Source of the DNA: an uncultured Campylobacter sp.
GTDB lineage: Bacteria; Campylobacterota; Campylobacteria; Campylobacterales; Campylobacteraceae
Length of the DNA: 5,404 nt
Assembly (NCBI RefSeq): GCF_938045465.1
Contig: NZ_CALIBF010000091.1
Coordinates: forward strand, 1-5,404
Reading direction: 5' to 3'
This document shows positions 1 to 5,404 of this stretch, piece after piece. Made by a program: the position numbers and the translations under genes. Below the pieces are notes generated by a model. The model was not told where the DNA came from. It was given only the letters and a program-made list of their open reading frames with translations, and searched no databases. Numbering within the stretch: the first letter of the stretch is position 1; each line of letters starts with the position of its first letter.

Positions 1-263
1 AGTCCATCAATATATTTTACTCTAAGCTCATGCATCCGAACGGATCTTTCGGTTATATACTGTGGCATACCAGTTTCATTATTATAATAGGCGGTTTCTA
101 CCGCCGCCGTTGCTTTATACCACGGAGTAGCAAATAGAATGTACAAAAGCCCAATCGCAATAAATCCACAAGTTACTATACAAATTTGCTTTTTATATTT
201 CCATATCTTTTTTGCCAAATCTAGCAAATCGATCTCATCATCTTTACAATAATTCTGTTGCAT
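1..263 (-). CDS. wzz: Wzz-type polysaccharide chain-length determinant, N-terminal fragment (runs off the left edge)
   Basis: Translating the minus strand from the ATG at 263-261 gives 87 uninterrupted residues to the window edge. The start reads MQQNYCKDDEIDLLDLAKKI. This is the usual opening of the Wzz/chain-length-determinant N-terminal domain: an acidic DDEIDLLDL segment, a basic stretch (KKIWKYKKQ, about 19-27), one membrane helix (about 28-46), then the post-membrane ATPWYKATA motif (about 45-53). Wzz proteins are inner-membrane, periplasm-facing oligomers that set the modal length of chains polymerised by Wzy. The start is supported by a GGAG Shine-Dalgarno 7 nt upstream, and the gene begins 21 nt after the transferase stop, so it belongs to the same operon. 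It is too short for an ORF caller that requires a stop inside the window. Only the N-terminus is visible, so a longer co-polymerase with a C-terminal kinase domain (Wzc/BY-kinase type) cannot be excluded. GC is about 28-37%, lower than the genes upstream. Confidence 0.82.
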   Translation of the reverse strand, partial: MQQNYCKDDEIDLLDLAKKIWKYKKQICIVTCGFIAIGLLYILFATPWYKATAAVETAYYNNETGMPQYITERSVRMHELRVKYIDG

Positions 264-270
264 ATTTCTT

Positions 271-274
271 CTCC
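271..274 (-). promoter_or_regulatory. Ribosome binding site of the Wzz-type gene
   Basis: On the minus strand the sequence before the ATG at 263 is TTTGGAGAAGAAAT. GGAG sits 7 nt from the start codon. It lies inside the 21-nt gap after the upstream stop at 285-287 and supports the chosen start of this partial gene. Confidence 0.7.
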
Positions 275-284
275 AAATTAAAAT

Positions 285-1595
285 TTAAATTGCGCCCTCG
301 CGAACAAGGACCACCTTAAAGGTTTTTATGATTATCACGATATCGTTCCAGATCGACCAGTTTTTCATATACCACGCATCCATGCCCGCCCTGGTCGCAA
401 AATCCACATCGCTGCGCCCGCTCACCTGCCAAAGCCCCGTGATACCGGGCTTGACGGCGAGTATGAGATCAGCGTATTCGCCCATATCTTTGCGCTCGTA
501 TTGCGCGCACGGGCGAGGGCCTACGATGCTCATTTCGCCCTTTAGGACGTTGATCAGCTGCGGAAGCTCATCGAGCGAGCTTTTGCGCAAAAAATCGCCC
601 AGCTTCGTGATGCGCGGATCGTGCTCGTATTTGTGATACTTTTCAAAATACTCCACCTCTTGCGGATTTTGCTTTAGATACTGAGCTAAAATTTCATCCC
701 CATTCTCTCTCATCGAGCGGAATTTCAGGCATCCAAACGGCTTGCCGCCAAATCCCATTCTTTGATGCGAAAAAAATATACTCCCTGCGGGCTCTTTTAG
801 CTTCATCATCAGCGCGATTATGCCAAAAATCGGCACCAGCAGAGGAAGCGCTAAGAAAATTAGCGCCAAATCAAGTCCGCGTTTAAGAGCTAAATTTAAA
901 GGGCTTTTCAAAGAATTTCGTATCGCAAAGAGGCTGGTGCGCGAGGCAAAAACGCTGTAAATATCCGTCTGCGTAAAGTCGTATGAGCGCAGTACGGGGG
1001 TGAATAAAATTTCTTTGTTCTTTCTGATATTATGCTCGATAAGCTCGTTCAAGGCTTTCGCCCCAAGCCTGCTTCCGCCGATAAACAACACGTCGTAATC
1101 GTTGCCTAGCGCTCTTACATACCCAAGATATGTGCTTCCTAAAACAGCACTTTCAAACTCCTCGCCCTCGCCTAAAATTTTCGCCCTCTTCTGCCATAAT
1201 CCAAATTTAAAAAGCTTCCTTTTCGTTATGAGCTTACAAAGGGGCAAAACCACCGCCATAAAGGCAAAACTCAAAATAAAACTGGCGCGCGAAAATTCGT
1301 AATTGACTTTGATTAAAGCAAGTAACGCTAGGCTGAGCAAAAGCCCCAAGAAGCAGCTTTTTACTAAAATTCTACTCTCATGCCAAAAATCATATCGCCT
1401 CGAATAGATCCCTTGATAAAAAAATAGAAATATCATTATGACATAGGACGGCGCGAAGCCCTGATACCTGCCGATGTCTAGCAGCAAGCTATCGCCGTAG
1501 AGCAAATTTTTAAGCACCACAGCAAGCCCAAAGCAAAGCCAGATGCCAAAAATATCGACCGCCAAGATTATCAAAACGCAGAGTTGCCTTTTCAT
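285..1595 (-). CDS. wbaP: WbaP-type undecaprenyl-phosphate hexose-1-phosphate transferase (initiating glycosyl phosphotransferase)
   Basis: This 436-aa inner-membrane enzyme moves a sugar 1-phosphate from a UDP-sugar to undecaprenyl phosphate, the first committed step of a lipid-linked repeat unit. Four hydrophobic segments lie at about 5-29, 48-64, 79-96 and 102-122. A reduced soluble middle domain spans about 138-228. A membrane-associated helix (about 240-264) then opens the bacterial sugar transferase domain. Visible signatures are KFRSM (291-295), DPRITKLG (326-333), SSLDELPQL with the catalytic Asp-Glu pair D342/E343, GEMSIVGPRP (353-362) and PGITGLWQVSGR (383-394). SPLNLALKRGLDL and the NWSIWNDIVI...GAI ending resemble WbaP/RfbP. 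I start at the ATG at 1595 because AGGAG lies 5 nt upstream. An in-frame ATG at 1637 would add 14 residues inside manC and has GAGG directly against it with no spacing. Sugar specificity (Gal, Glc or other) cannot be read from the sequence. It is somewhat shorter than the 464-476 aa typical of enterobacterial WcaJ/WbaP. Confidence 0.88.
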   Translation of the reverse strand: MKRQLCVLIILAVDIFGIWLCFGLAVVLKNLLYGDSLLLDIGRYQGFAPSYVIMIFLFFYQGIYSRRYDFWHESRILVKSCFLGLLLSLALLALIKVNYEFSRASFILSFAFMAVVLPLCKLITKRKLFKFGLWQKRAKILGEGEEFESAVLGSTYLGYVRALGNDYDVLFIGGSRLGAKALNELIEHNIRKNKEILFTPVLRSYDFTQTDIYSVFASRTSLFAIRNSLKSPLNLALKRGLDLALIFLALPLLVPIFGIIALMMKLKEPAGSIFFSHQRMGFGGKPFGCLKFRSMRENGDEILAQYLKQNPQEVEYFEKYHKYEHDPRITKLGDFLRKSSLDELPQLINVLKGEMSIVGPRPCAQYERKDMGEYADLILAVKPGITGLWQVSGRSDVDFATRAGMDAWYMKNWSIWNDIVIIIKTFKVVLVREGAI

Positions 1596-1596
1596 C

Positions 1597-2961
1597 CTAA
1601 CTCCTATTAAAATCATCTTGCAGGCGCACGATATCATCCTCGCCGGTGTAGCTGCCGACTTGAGCCTCGATTAGCACGACGGGGATTTTGCCCTCGTTTG
1701 CGAGGCGATGAACCTCGCCCATCCTAATGAACGTCGATTCATTCTCGCGCAGCAAGAAATTCCGCTCGCCCACGGTCACAGTCGCAGTGTCGCTAACGAC
1801 GATCCAGTGCTCGTTGCGATGGTAGTGCTTCTGAAGCGATAGCCGCTTGCCGGGTTTAATGACGATGCGCTTGATCTTGTAACCGCGCTCATCTTCGAAT
1901 ACCGTGTAACTGCTCCACGGGCGGTGCGTCGTTACATGCACGCGCGCTAGATCGCTATCCTTTAGCCGCTCCACCACCTGCTTTACCTTTTGGGTAGAGC
2001 CTTTTTTGCATACGAGCAGGGCGTCCTTGGTATCGACGATAGCGAGATCCTCGACGTCTATGGTGGCTATCGTGCGGTCCGAGCCGATGATAAGATTGTT
2101 TTTAGAATTTAGAGTAATATTTTGCTCGCTTGCAGTGTTGCCGTTCGCGTCTTTAGGTAGTTCGGCGTCAAGGCTATCGAAGCTTCCCAGATCGCTCCAG
2201 CCGATGTCTGCGGGCACGACCTTAGCAAGACTCGTGCGCTCCATAACTGCGTAATCAATGCTATCTGCGGGGATCTCTTGCATATCGCCTAGTTTAATTC
2301 TAATCGGATTTTCCGCGTTAGAATTTTCTTGTGCACGAACGCAGGCTTCGTAAATTTCGAGGCTGTGCGCCTTTAACTCACTTAAAAATACGCCCGCTTT
2401 AAACATAAACATGCCGCTGTTCCAGTAAAAATTCCCCGCCGCTATGTAGCTTTGCGCTGCCGCAAGCTCAGGCTTTTCGTGGAATTTCAACACGTCCTCG
2501 CCGCTTGCTTCGATATAGCCGTAGCCCGTATTTGCTTCCGCGGGCTTGATGCCGAACGTCACCAAAAACCCCTGTTTCGCAAGCTCGCGTGCACGCAAGA
2601 CGCTGTTTTTATACGCCGCCTCATCTCTAATTAGATGATCGCTCGGCGTTACAAAAACAATCTCCTCGGCCTTTAAGCTCAAACACGCAAGCGCGATCGC
2701 AGGAGCCGTATTTCTGCCGACAGGCTCGAGTAGAAATTTTGCGCCGCGCGCGCCTAAAACCTCAAGCTGATCGAGCGCCAAAAAATACTGCTGCTCGTTT
2801 GAGACGACGAGCGTACGCTCGCATAGCGGGGAGTTTCGCTCGTAGCTCATCATAAAAAGCGAGCGATCGTCAAAGAGGCGCACAAACTGCTTTGGCATAA
2901 GCGTGCGGCTGATGGGCCACAGCCTCGTGCCGCTGCCGCCGCTTAGGATTATATTAGTCAT
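1597..2961 (-). CDS. manC: Mannose-1-phosphate guanylyltransferase / mannose-6-phosphate isomerase (bifunctional, type II)
   Basis: This 454-aa cytosolic enzyme makes GDP-mannose from mannose-1-phosphate and GTP. Its C-terminal domain interconverts fructose-6-P and mannose-6-P. The nucleotidyltransferase domain (about 1-270) shows the pyrophosphorylase signature LSGGSGTRLWPISR (6-19) with PKQ (23-25), then EPVGRNTAPAIA (79-90), VTPSDHL (104-110), TGYGYIEAS (145-153), FHEKPE (160-165), NFYWNSGMF (177-185) and DIGWSDLGSF (252-261). A linker/beta region follows, then a cupin-type isomerase domain (about 345-450) with LSLQKHYHRNEHW (374-386) and H418. The expected metal ligands Q377, H379, E384 and H418 are all present. 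EDDIVRLQDDFNR closes the protein as in the family. A small oddity is RPWSSY (347-352), where the family usually has RPWG. The start overlaps the upstream glycosyltransferase stop by 8 nt, with AAGGA about 8 nt before the ATG. Other names in use are cpsB and rfbM. GDP-mannose may feed the adjacent WbaZ-like transferase. No phosphomannomutase (manB) is in view. Confidence 0.95.
   Translation of the reverse strand: MTNIILSGGSGTRLWPISRTLMPKQFVRLFDDRSLFMMSYERNSPLCERTLVVSNEQQYFLALDQLEVLGARGAKFLLEPVGRNTAPAIALACLSLKAEEIVFVTPSDHLIRDEAAYKNSVLRARELAKQGFLVTFGIKPAEANTGYGYIEASGEDVLKFHEKPELAAAQSYIAAGNFYWNSGMFMFKAGVFLSELKAHSLEIYEACVRAQENSNAENPIRIKLGDMQEIPADSIDYAVMERTSLAKVVPADIGWSDLGSFDSLDAELPKDANGNTASEQNITLNSKNNLIIGSDRTIATIDVEDLAIVDTKDALLVCKKGSTQKVKQVVERLKDSDLARVHVTTHRPWSSYTVFEDERGYKIKRIVIKPGKRLSLQKHYHRNEHWIVVSDTATVTVGERNFLLRENESTFIRMGEVHRLANEGKIPVVLIEAQVGSYTGEDDIVRLQDDFNRS
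1601..1605 (-). promoter_or_regulatory. Ribosome binding site that sets the wbaP start, embedded in the end of manC
   Basis: The minus strand reads AATAGGAGTTAGGATG. AGGAG lies 5 nt before the ATG at 1595 and is formed from the last sense codons of manC (Asn-Arg-Ser), just ahead of its TAG stop at 1599-1597. Only one base separates that stop from the next start. Ribosomes finishing manC are therefore placed to reinitiate on wbaP. This site decides for the 436-aa form over a 450-aa reading from 1637. Confidence 0.72.
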
Positions 2962-4078
2962 TTAGGCCGTCCTTAAATTCCTCATATTTTTTCTCGACGT
3001 AGCTTTTGATCTCGGCCTCAAAGCGCGCGCGCGAAAATTTTAAAGAATTTTCTCTAATTTTTACAGGCTCAAATTTATCATAATTTTGCTCAAATTTTGC
3101 TACGGCGGCGAGCAGCTCCTTTGTGTTTTGCTCCATAAAATACAGCCCGCTCTCGCCATCAAGCACCGTCTCGCGAGCGCCGCCGCGACCAAAGCAGATC
3201 ACCGGCGTGCCGCATGCCTGCGCCTCCACCGGCGTAATGCCGAAGTCCTCCTCTGCGGCAAAAACAAATGCCTTAGCCCGCCCCATAAGATCCGCCATCG
3301 TTTCATCATCTGCGAAGCCCAAAAGTTCGACATTTTTGCCCGCTTTTGATTTTATTTTTGCCATATCGGGACCATCGCCGATAACGAGCAGCTTTTTATC
3401 CGTCTGCGAAAATGCCTCGACGATGAGATCGATCTTTTTATACGGCACCATGCGCGAGGCAGTGAGGTAAAATTCCTCTTTGGTTTCGCGCAGCGTAAAT
3501 TTATCCACATTGACGGGCGGATAGATGACGTCGCTGGGCTTGCCGTATGTTTTTTTGATACGGCGCGCGATGTAGCGGCTGTTTGCGACATAGTGATCCA
3601 CGCGATTTGCGGTGCTCGCGTCCCAAAGCCTAATTTTATGCAAAAAATACTTCGCCAACATGCCCTTTAAACCGCGATCTAGCCCGCTTTCGCGCAAGTA
3701 CTGATGATACAGATCCCATGCGTAGCGGATCGGCGTGTGCACATAGGCAATGTGAAGTTGATTTGAGTGCGTCAGCACCCCCTTTGCGACGGCATGCGAG
3801 CTAGACAGCACGACGTCGTAGCCGCTTAGATCAAACTGCTCGATCGCGAGCGGAAATAGCGGCAGGTAGTTGCGGTATTTGTCCTTCGCAAAGGGTAGCT
3901 TCTGAATAAAGCTCGTATGGGCACGCTTGCCTTTTAAAATTTTATCTCGGTCGGTACCCTTCAAAAAGTCGATGAGGCTGTAAATTTCAAAATCATCCCA
4001 GATATCGGTAAAACTCTCGACGCATTTCTCCGCGCCCGCATAGGTGCTAAACCAGTCGTGGATAAGGGCTTTTTTCAT
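2954..4078 (-). CDS. GT4 family glycosyltransferase, WbaZ-like (probable GDP-mannose-dependent mannosyltransferase)
   Basis: This 374-aa retaining GT-B glycosyltransferase has no signal peptide and probably acts at the cytosolic face of the inner membrane on the lipid-linked repeat unit. The N-terminal acceptor domain opens with ALIHDWFSTYAGAEK (4-18) and carries YDVVLSSSHAVAKG (87-100) and AYVHTPIRYAWDLY (111-124), features I associate with the WbaZ subgroup. The C-terminal donor domain has YPPVNVDKF (186-194), TASRMVPYKKIDL (206-218, with R209 and K214/K215 placed to hold the donor phosphates), VIGDGP (232-237) and the EX7E motif EDFGITPVE (E277/E285), followed by GTPVI and GLYF. The length is normal for the family and both domains are complete. 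The start overlaps the upstream stop as ATGA, with GGGAG 5 nt before the ATG. Mannose specificity is inferred from the subgroup and from manC directly downstream. Linkage and acceptor are unknown. Confidence 0.88.
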   Translation of the reverse strand: MKKALIHDWFSTYAGAEKCVESFTDIWDDFEIYSLIDFLKGTDRDKILKGKRAHTSFIQKLPFAKDKYRNYLPLFPLAIEQFDLSGYDVVLSSSHAVAKGVLTHSNQLHIAYVHTPIRYAWDLYHQYLRESGLDRGLKGMLAKYFLHKIRLWDASTANRVDHYVANSRYIARRIKKTYGKPSDVIYPPVNVDKFTLRETKEEFYLTASRMVPYKKIDLIVEAFSQTDKKLLVIGDGPDMAKIKSKAGKNVELLGFADDETMADLMGRAKAFVFAAEEDFGITPVEAQACGTPVICFGRGGARETVLDGESGLYFMEQNTKELLAAVAKFEQNYDKFEPVKIRENSLKFSRARFEAEIKSYVEKKYEEFKDGLND

Positions 4079-5404
4079 TGCGGCTCCCTAGTTGATCTAT
4101 TTTCAAATATCTGCTCGTAAATTTTTTCCACTTTACGAATCATAGCGCCGATATTAAATTTATCTTTAAAATTTAGCAATGCTTCGCCTCGCATTTTACC
4201 GTATATTTTCTCATCGTTTAATAAAATTTCTATATCCCGACACGCCTGCTGTGCGTCCTCAAACAAAAATCCGCTTTTGTCGTTTTCTACGACTTCGTTA
4301 TTTCCCACGACGTTTGTCGCTACTATCGGGATGCCGAGTGACTGCGCCTCTATGAGCGCATAAGGCAGCCCCTCCCACCTGGATGTAGACAGGTAGATGT
4401 CCGTAGCGGATAGATACGCGGGCACTTCGTCGGTAAAGCCCGTAAAGATTATATTTACGCCGTCTTTTTGCGCCATAGATTCAAATTTTGCCCTATCGTC
4501 GCCGTCTCCGAGCCACAAAAAAACGATCTTTGAGTTATCTTTAAAATTTTGAGCTATCTCGTACGCCAAAGACATATTTTTTGCATAATCAAATCTCGAA
4601 ATAGTCGTAACTACCCTTTTTCCCGATAGATTAAATTTTATCTTGGCATGATCATCTTTTAAAAGAGCTTTTATGCCGTTATATACGACTTCGCACTTAC
4701 TTTTTTTAAATAGTCTAAGCTTTAAACAAAGGCTATTTTCGCTATTTGAAACATTTATAAATTTATCGGTAAATAGCGTTAAAAACCGCTCCAAAAAAAT
4801 ATATGCGCTCTTTTTCAAAAAGCCGTATTCTCCAATATGAACGCCGTGTAAAGTATGGACTATCTTTAGCCTTGGATTTAAAATTTTAAGCATCCGCGAA
4901 TAGATGCCCGCACCTTTGCCATGAGAATGAACTATCTCTATATCGTTATCTTTTATAAATTTATTTATTTTATCATCATCATAAACCACTTCTTTAAGGT
5001 ACAATCCTGCTGCATCAGCTTTAGGTCCTGCGAATTGGCGTTCTTTTTTTTCTAATATTTCTTTAATGTAATCAGCTTCATATTTACCGGTAGCCACATT
5101 TTGTATAGTTCCGATAATTATTCTAACCATATTATATAAGAATCCATTCCCAGTAATTTCAAAGTTTACAATATTAGGATTAATCAGATCTTTCTCCATA
5201 GTTAAACTATATATCGTTCTAACCTTATCCTCAACGCTAGAATTTTTCGAACAAAATGATGAAAAATCATGTTCTCCAATAAAATATTTCAACGCTTCTT
5301 GAGCTTTTTCGAAATTAAAATCAAAACTATGTTTACCTACATAATTTAACAAGAATGGATCCACTTCTCTTCCGATATACAGCTTATAATAGTATGTTTT
5401 TTGT
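4075..5404 (-). CDS. Chimeric open frame: C-terminal half of TruA fused to an N-terminally truncated GT4 glycosyltransferase (partial at the right edge)
   Basis: The frame is open from the right edge (first full codon 5403-5401) to TGA at 4077-4075, giving 442 residues. A GTG at 5364 starts a 429-residue reading, but homology continues upstream of it (KTYYYKLYIGRE), so the true start lies outside the window. Numbering from that GTG, residues 1-128 are TruA and about 132-429 are a GT4 glycosyltransferase. The GT part shows IVHSHGKGAG (144-153), VHTLHGVH (169-176), VVYNGI (226-231), TISRFDYAKN (254-263), WLGDGD (284-289), the EX7E motif EGLPYALIE (E331/E339) and SGFLFED (364-370). The donor domain is intact. 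The first roughly 60-80 residues of the acceptor domain, including the opening strand and glycine-rich loop, are absent, so activity is doubtful. The 3' end overlaps the next gene by ATGA and fits the operon. The TruA part does not fit this operon. The likely explanation is a misassembly, alternatively a recombination or deletion. Confidence 0.8.
   Translation of the reverse strand, partial: QKTYYYKLYIGREVDPFLLNYVGKHSFDFNFEKAQEALKYFIGEHDFSSFCSKNSSVEDKVRTIYSLTMEKDLINPNIVNFEITGNGFLYNMVRIIIGTIQNVATGKYEADYIKEILEKKERQFAGPKADAAGLYLKEVVYDDDKINKFIKDNDIEIVHSHGKGAGIYSRMLKILNPRLKIVHTLHGVHIGEYGFLKKSAYIFLERFLTLFTDKFINVSNSENSLCLKLRLFKKSKCEVVYNGIKALLKDDHAKIKFNLSGKRVVTTISRFDYAKNMSLAYEIAQNFKDNSKIVFLWLGDGDDRAKFESMAQKDGVNIIFTGFTDEVPAYLSATDIYLSTSRWEGLPYALIEAQSLGIPIVATNVVGNNEVVENDKSGFLFEDAQQACRDIEILLNDEKIYGKMRGEALLNFKDKFNIGAMIRKVEKIYEQIFENRSTREPQ
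4957..4985. other. Junction between the TruA and GT4 segments in low-complexity AT-rich DNA
   Basis: On the minus strand the frame passes from the TruA ending (Y128, codon 4983-4981) through three Asp codons (GATGATGAT) into AAAATAAATAAATTTATAAA, encoding KINKFIK, and then into recognisable GT4 sequence by 4935. The first AAATTT word typical of the operon is at 4957-4962. The join therefore lies roughly between 4963 and 4981. The stretch 4921-4980 is only about 20% GC and internally repetitive, the kind of sequence where a short shared word can join unrelated DNA. Confidence 0.65.
4981..5404 (-). other. truA: TruA moiety: C-terminal part of tRNA pseudouridine(38-40) synthase
   Basis: The first 141 codons from the right edge match the C-terminal part of TruA, which isomerises uridines 38-40 in the tRNA anticodon stem-loop. 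Markers, numbered from the GTG at 5364, are REVDPFLLNY at the start (R and E precede the GTG), GEHDFSSF (30-37), VRTIYSL (48-54), GNGFLYNMVRIIIGT (72-86) and AGLYLKEVVY (119-128), the usual TruA ending. The catalytic aspartate (RTDAGVHA-type motif) would lie upstream, outside the window, with about 100 more residues. GC is about 27% over 5041-5340, and I see no AAATTT word here although they are frequent in the rest of the frame. GNGFLYNMVRI resembles Firmicutes TruA; campylobacterial TruA, as I recall it, differs. A normal gene would stop within a few codons of Y128, but here the frame continues into the glycosyltransferase. Confidence 0.8.

Noticed and set aside
264..284. Possible terminator or promoter between wbaP and wzz
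   Set aside because: The gap is 21 nt, contains only the Shine-Dalgarno and AT-rich sequence, and shows no hairpin.
328..636. Plus-strand open frame of 102 codons opposite wbaP
   Set aside because: It is antisense to the conserved sugar transferase domain, and its residues simply mirror those codons.
1596..1637. Longer wbaP reading starting at the ATG at 1637
   Set aside because: The extra 14 residues overlap manC and do not look like a membrane-protein N-terminus. GAGG abuts the ATG with no spacing, whereas AGGAG is well placed for the ATG at 1595.
3023..3033. GCGCGCGCGCG run as a possible phase-variation repeat
   Set aside because: At 11 nt it is a short coding coincidence (Ser-Arg-Ala-Arg codons), too short to suggest slippage switching.
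3086..3470. Plus-strand open frames of 87 and 115 codons (3086-3349, 3123-3470) opposite the WbaZ-like transferase
   Set aside because: They lie entirely antisense to a well-supported gene, have biased composition typical of a shadow frame, show no recognisable domain and have no plausible upstream context.
3352..3591. Minus-strand 79-codon frame inside the WbaZ-like transferase
   Set aside because: It is a frame-shifted reading of the same gene, which is intact in its own frame, so there is no sign of an overlapping gene.
996..3782. Homopolymeric G or C tracts of the kind that phase-vary Campylobacter surface genes
   Set aside because: The longest I see are G5 near 996-1000 and C5 at 3778-3782, well below the lengths associated with slipped-strand switching. 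The T runs at 3550-3556 (7) and 5044-5051 (8) are ordinary AT-rich coding sequence.
5362..5364. GTG as the true start of the chimeric frame
   Set aside because: TruA-like sequence (KTYYYKLYIGRE) continues in frame upstream to the window edge, so the GTG is an internal valine codon.

Overview
The window is a stretch of a surface-polysaccharide biosynthesis operon, all read on the minus strand (right to left). Local GC is about 50% in the middle genes. AAATTT/AAAATTTT words occur throughout these genes, a habit I associate with the higher-GC Campylobacter species (C. gracilis, showae, rectus or curvus type). That assignment is an inference from composition and gene style, not a database match.

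In order of transcription the window holds five parts. (1) 5404-4075 is an open frame running off the right edge. It joins the C-terminal half of a TruA-type tRNA pseudouridine synthase in frame to a GT4 glycosyltransferase that lacks its N-terminus. (2) 4078-2954 is a WbaZ-like GT4 glycosyltransferase, probably a mannosyltransferase. (3) 2961-1597 is manC/cpsB, a bifunctional mannose-1-phosphate guanylyltransferase / mannose-6-phosphate isomerase. (4) 1595-285 is a WbaP-type polyprenyl-phosphate hexose-1-phosphate transferase. (5) 263 to the left edge is the N-terminus of a Wzz-type chain-length determinant. The gene junctions are very tight: ATGA, an 8-nt overlap, 1 nt and 21 nt. Each internal start has a Shine-Dalgarno sequence, so this is one translationally coupled transcript. 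No promoter or terminator lies inside it.

The pathway reads coherently. ManC makes GDP-mannose. WbaP loads the first sugar phosphate onto undecaprenyl phosphate at the inner membrane. The two GT4 enzymes extend the repeat unit. Wzz sets chain length after Wzy polymerisation. The window therefore points to a Wzx/Wzy-dependent O-antigen, capsule or exopolysaccharide rather than an ABC-exported one. Flippase and polymerase genes are not in view.

The most notable feature is the TruA::GT4 junction near 4957-4985. The TruA part is about 27% GC, lacks AAATTT words, resembles Firmicutes TruA rather than campylobacterial TruA, and ends where TruA normally ends. The GT4 part begins inside its own N-terminal domain. 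The join falls in low-complexity AT-rich sequence. The simplest explanation is a chimeric assembly (two organisms joined at a short shared word). A real recombination is possible but would probably leave a damaged glycosyltransferase. I see no convincing new biological system in the rest of the window.
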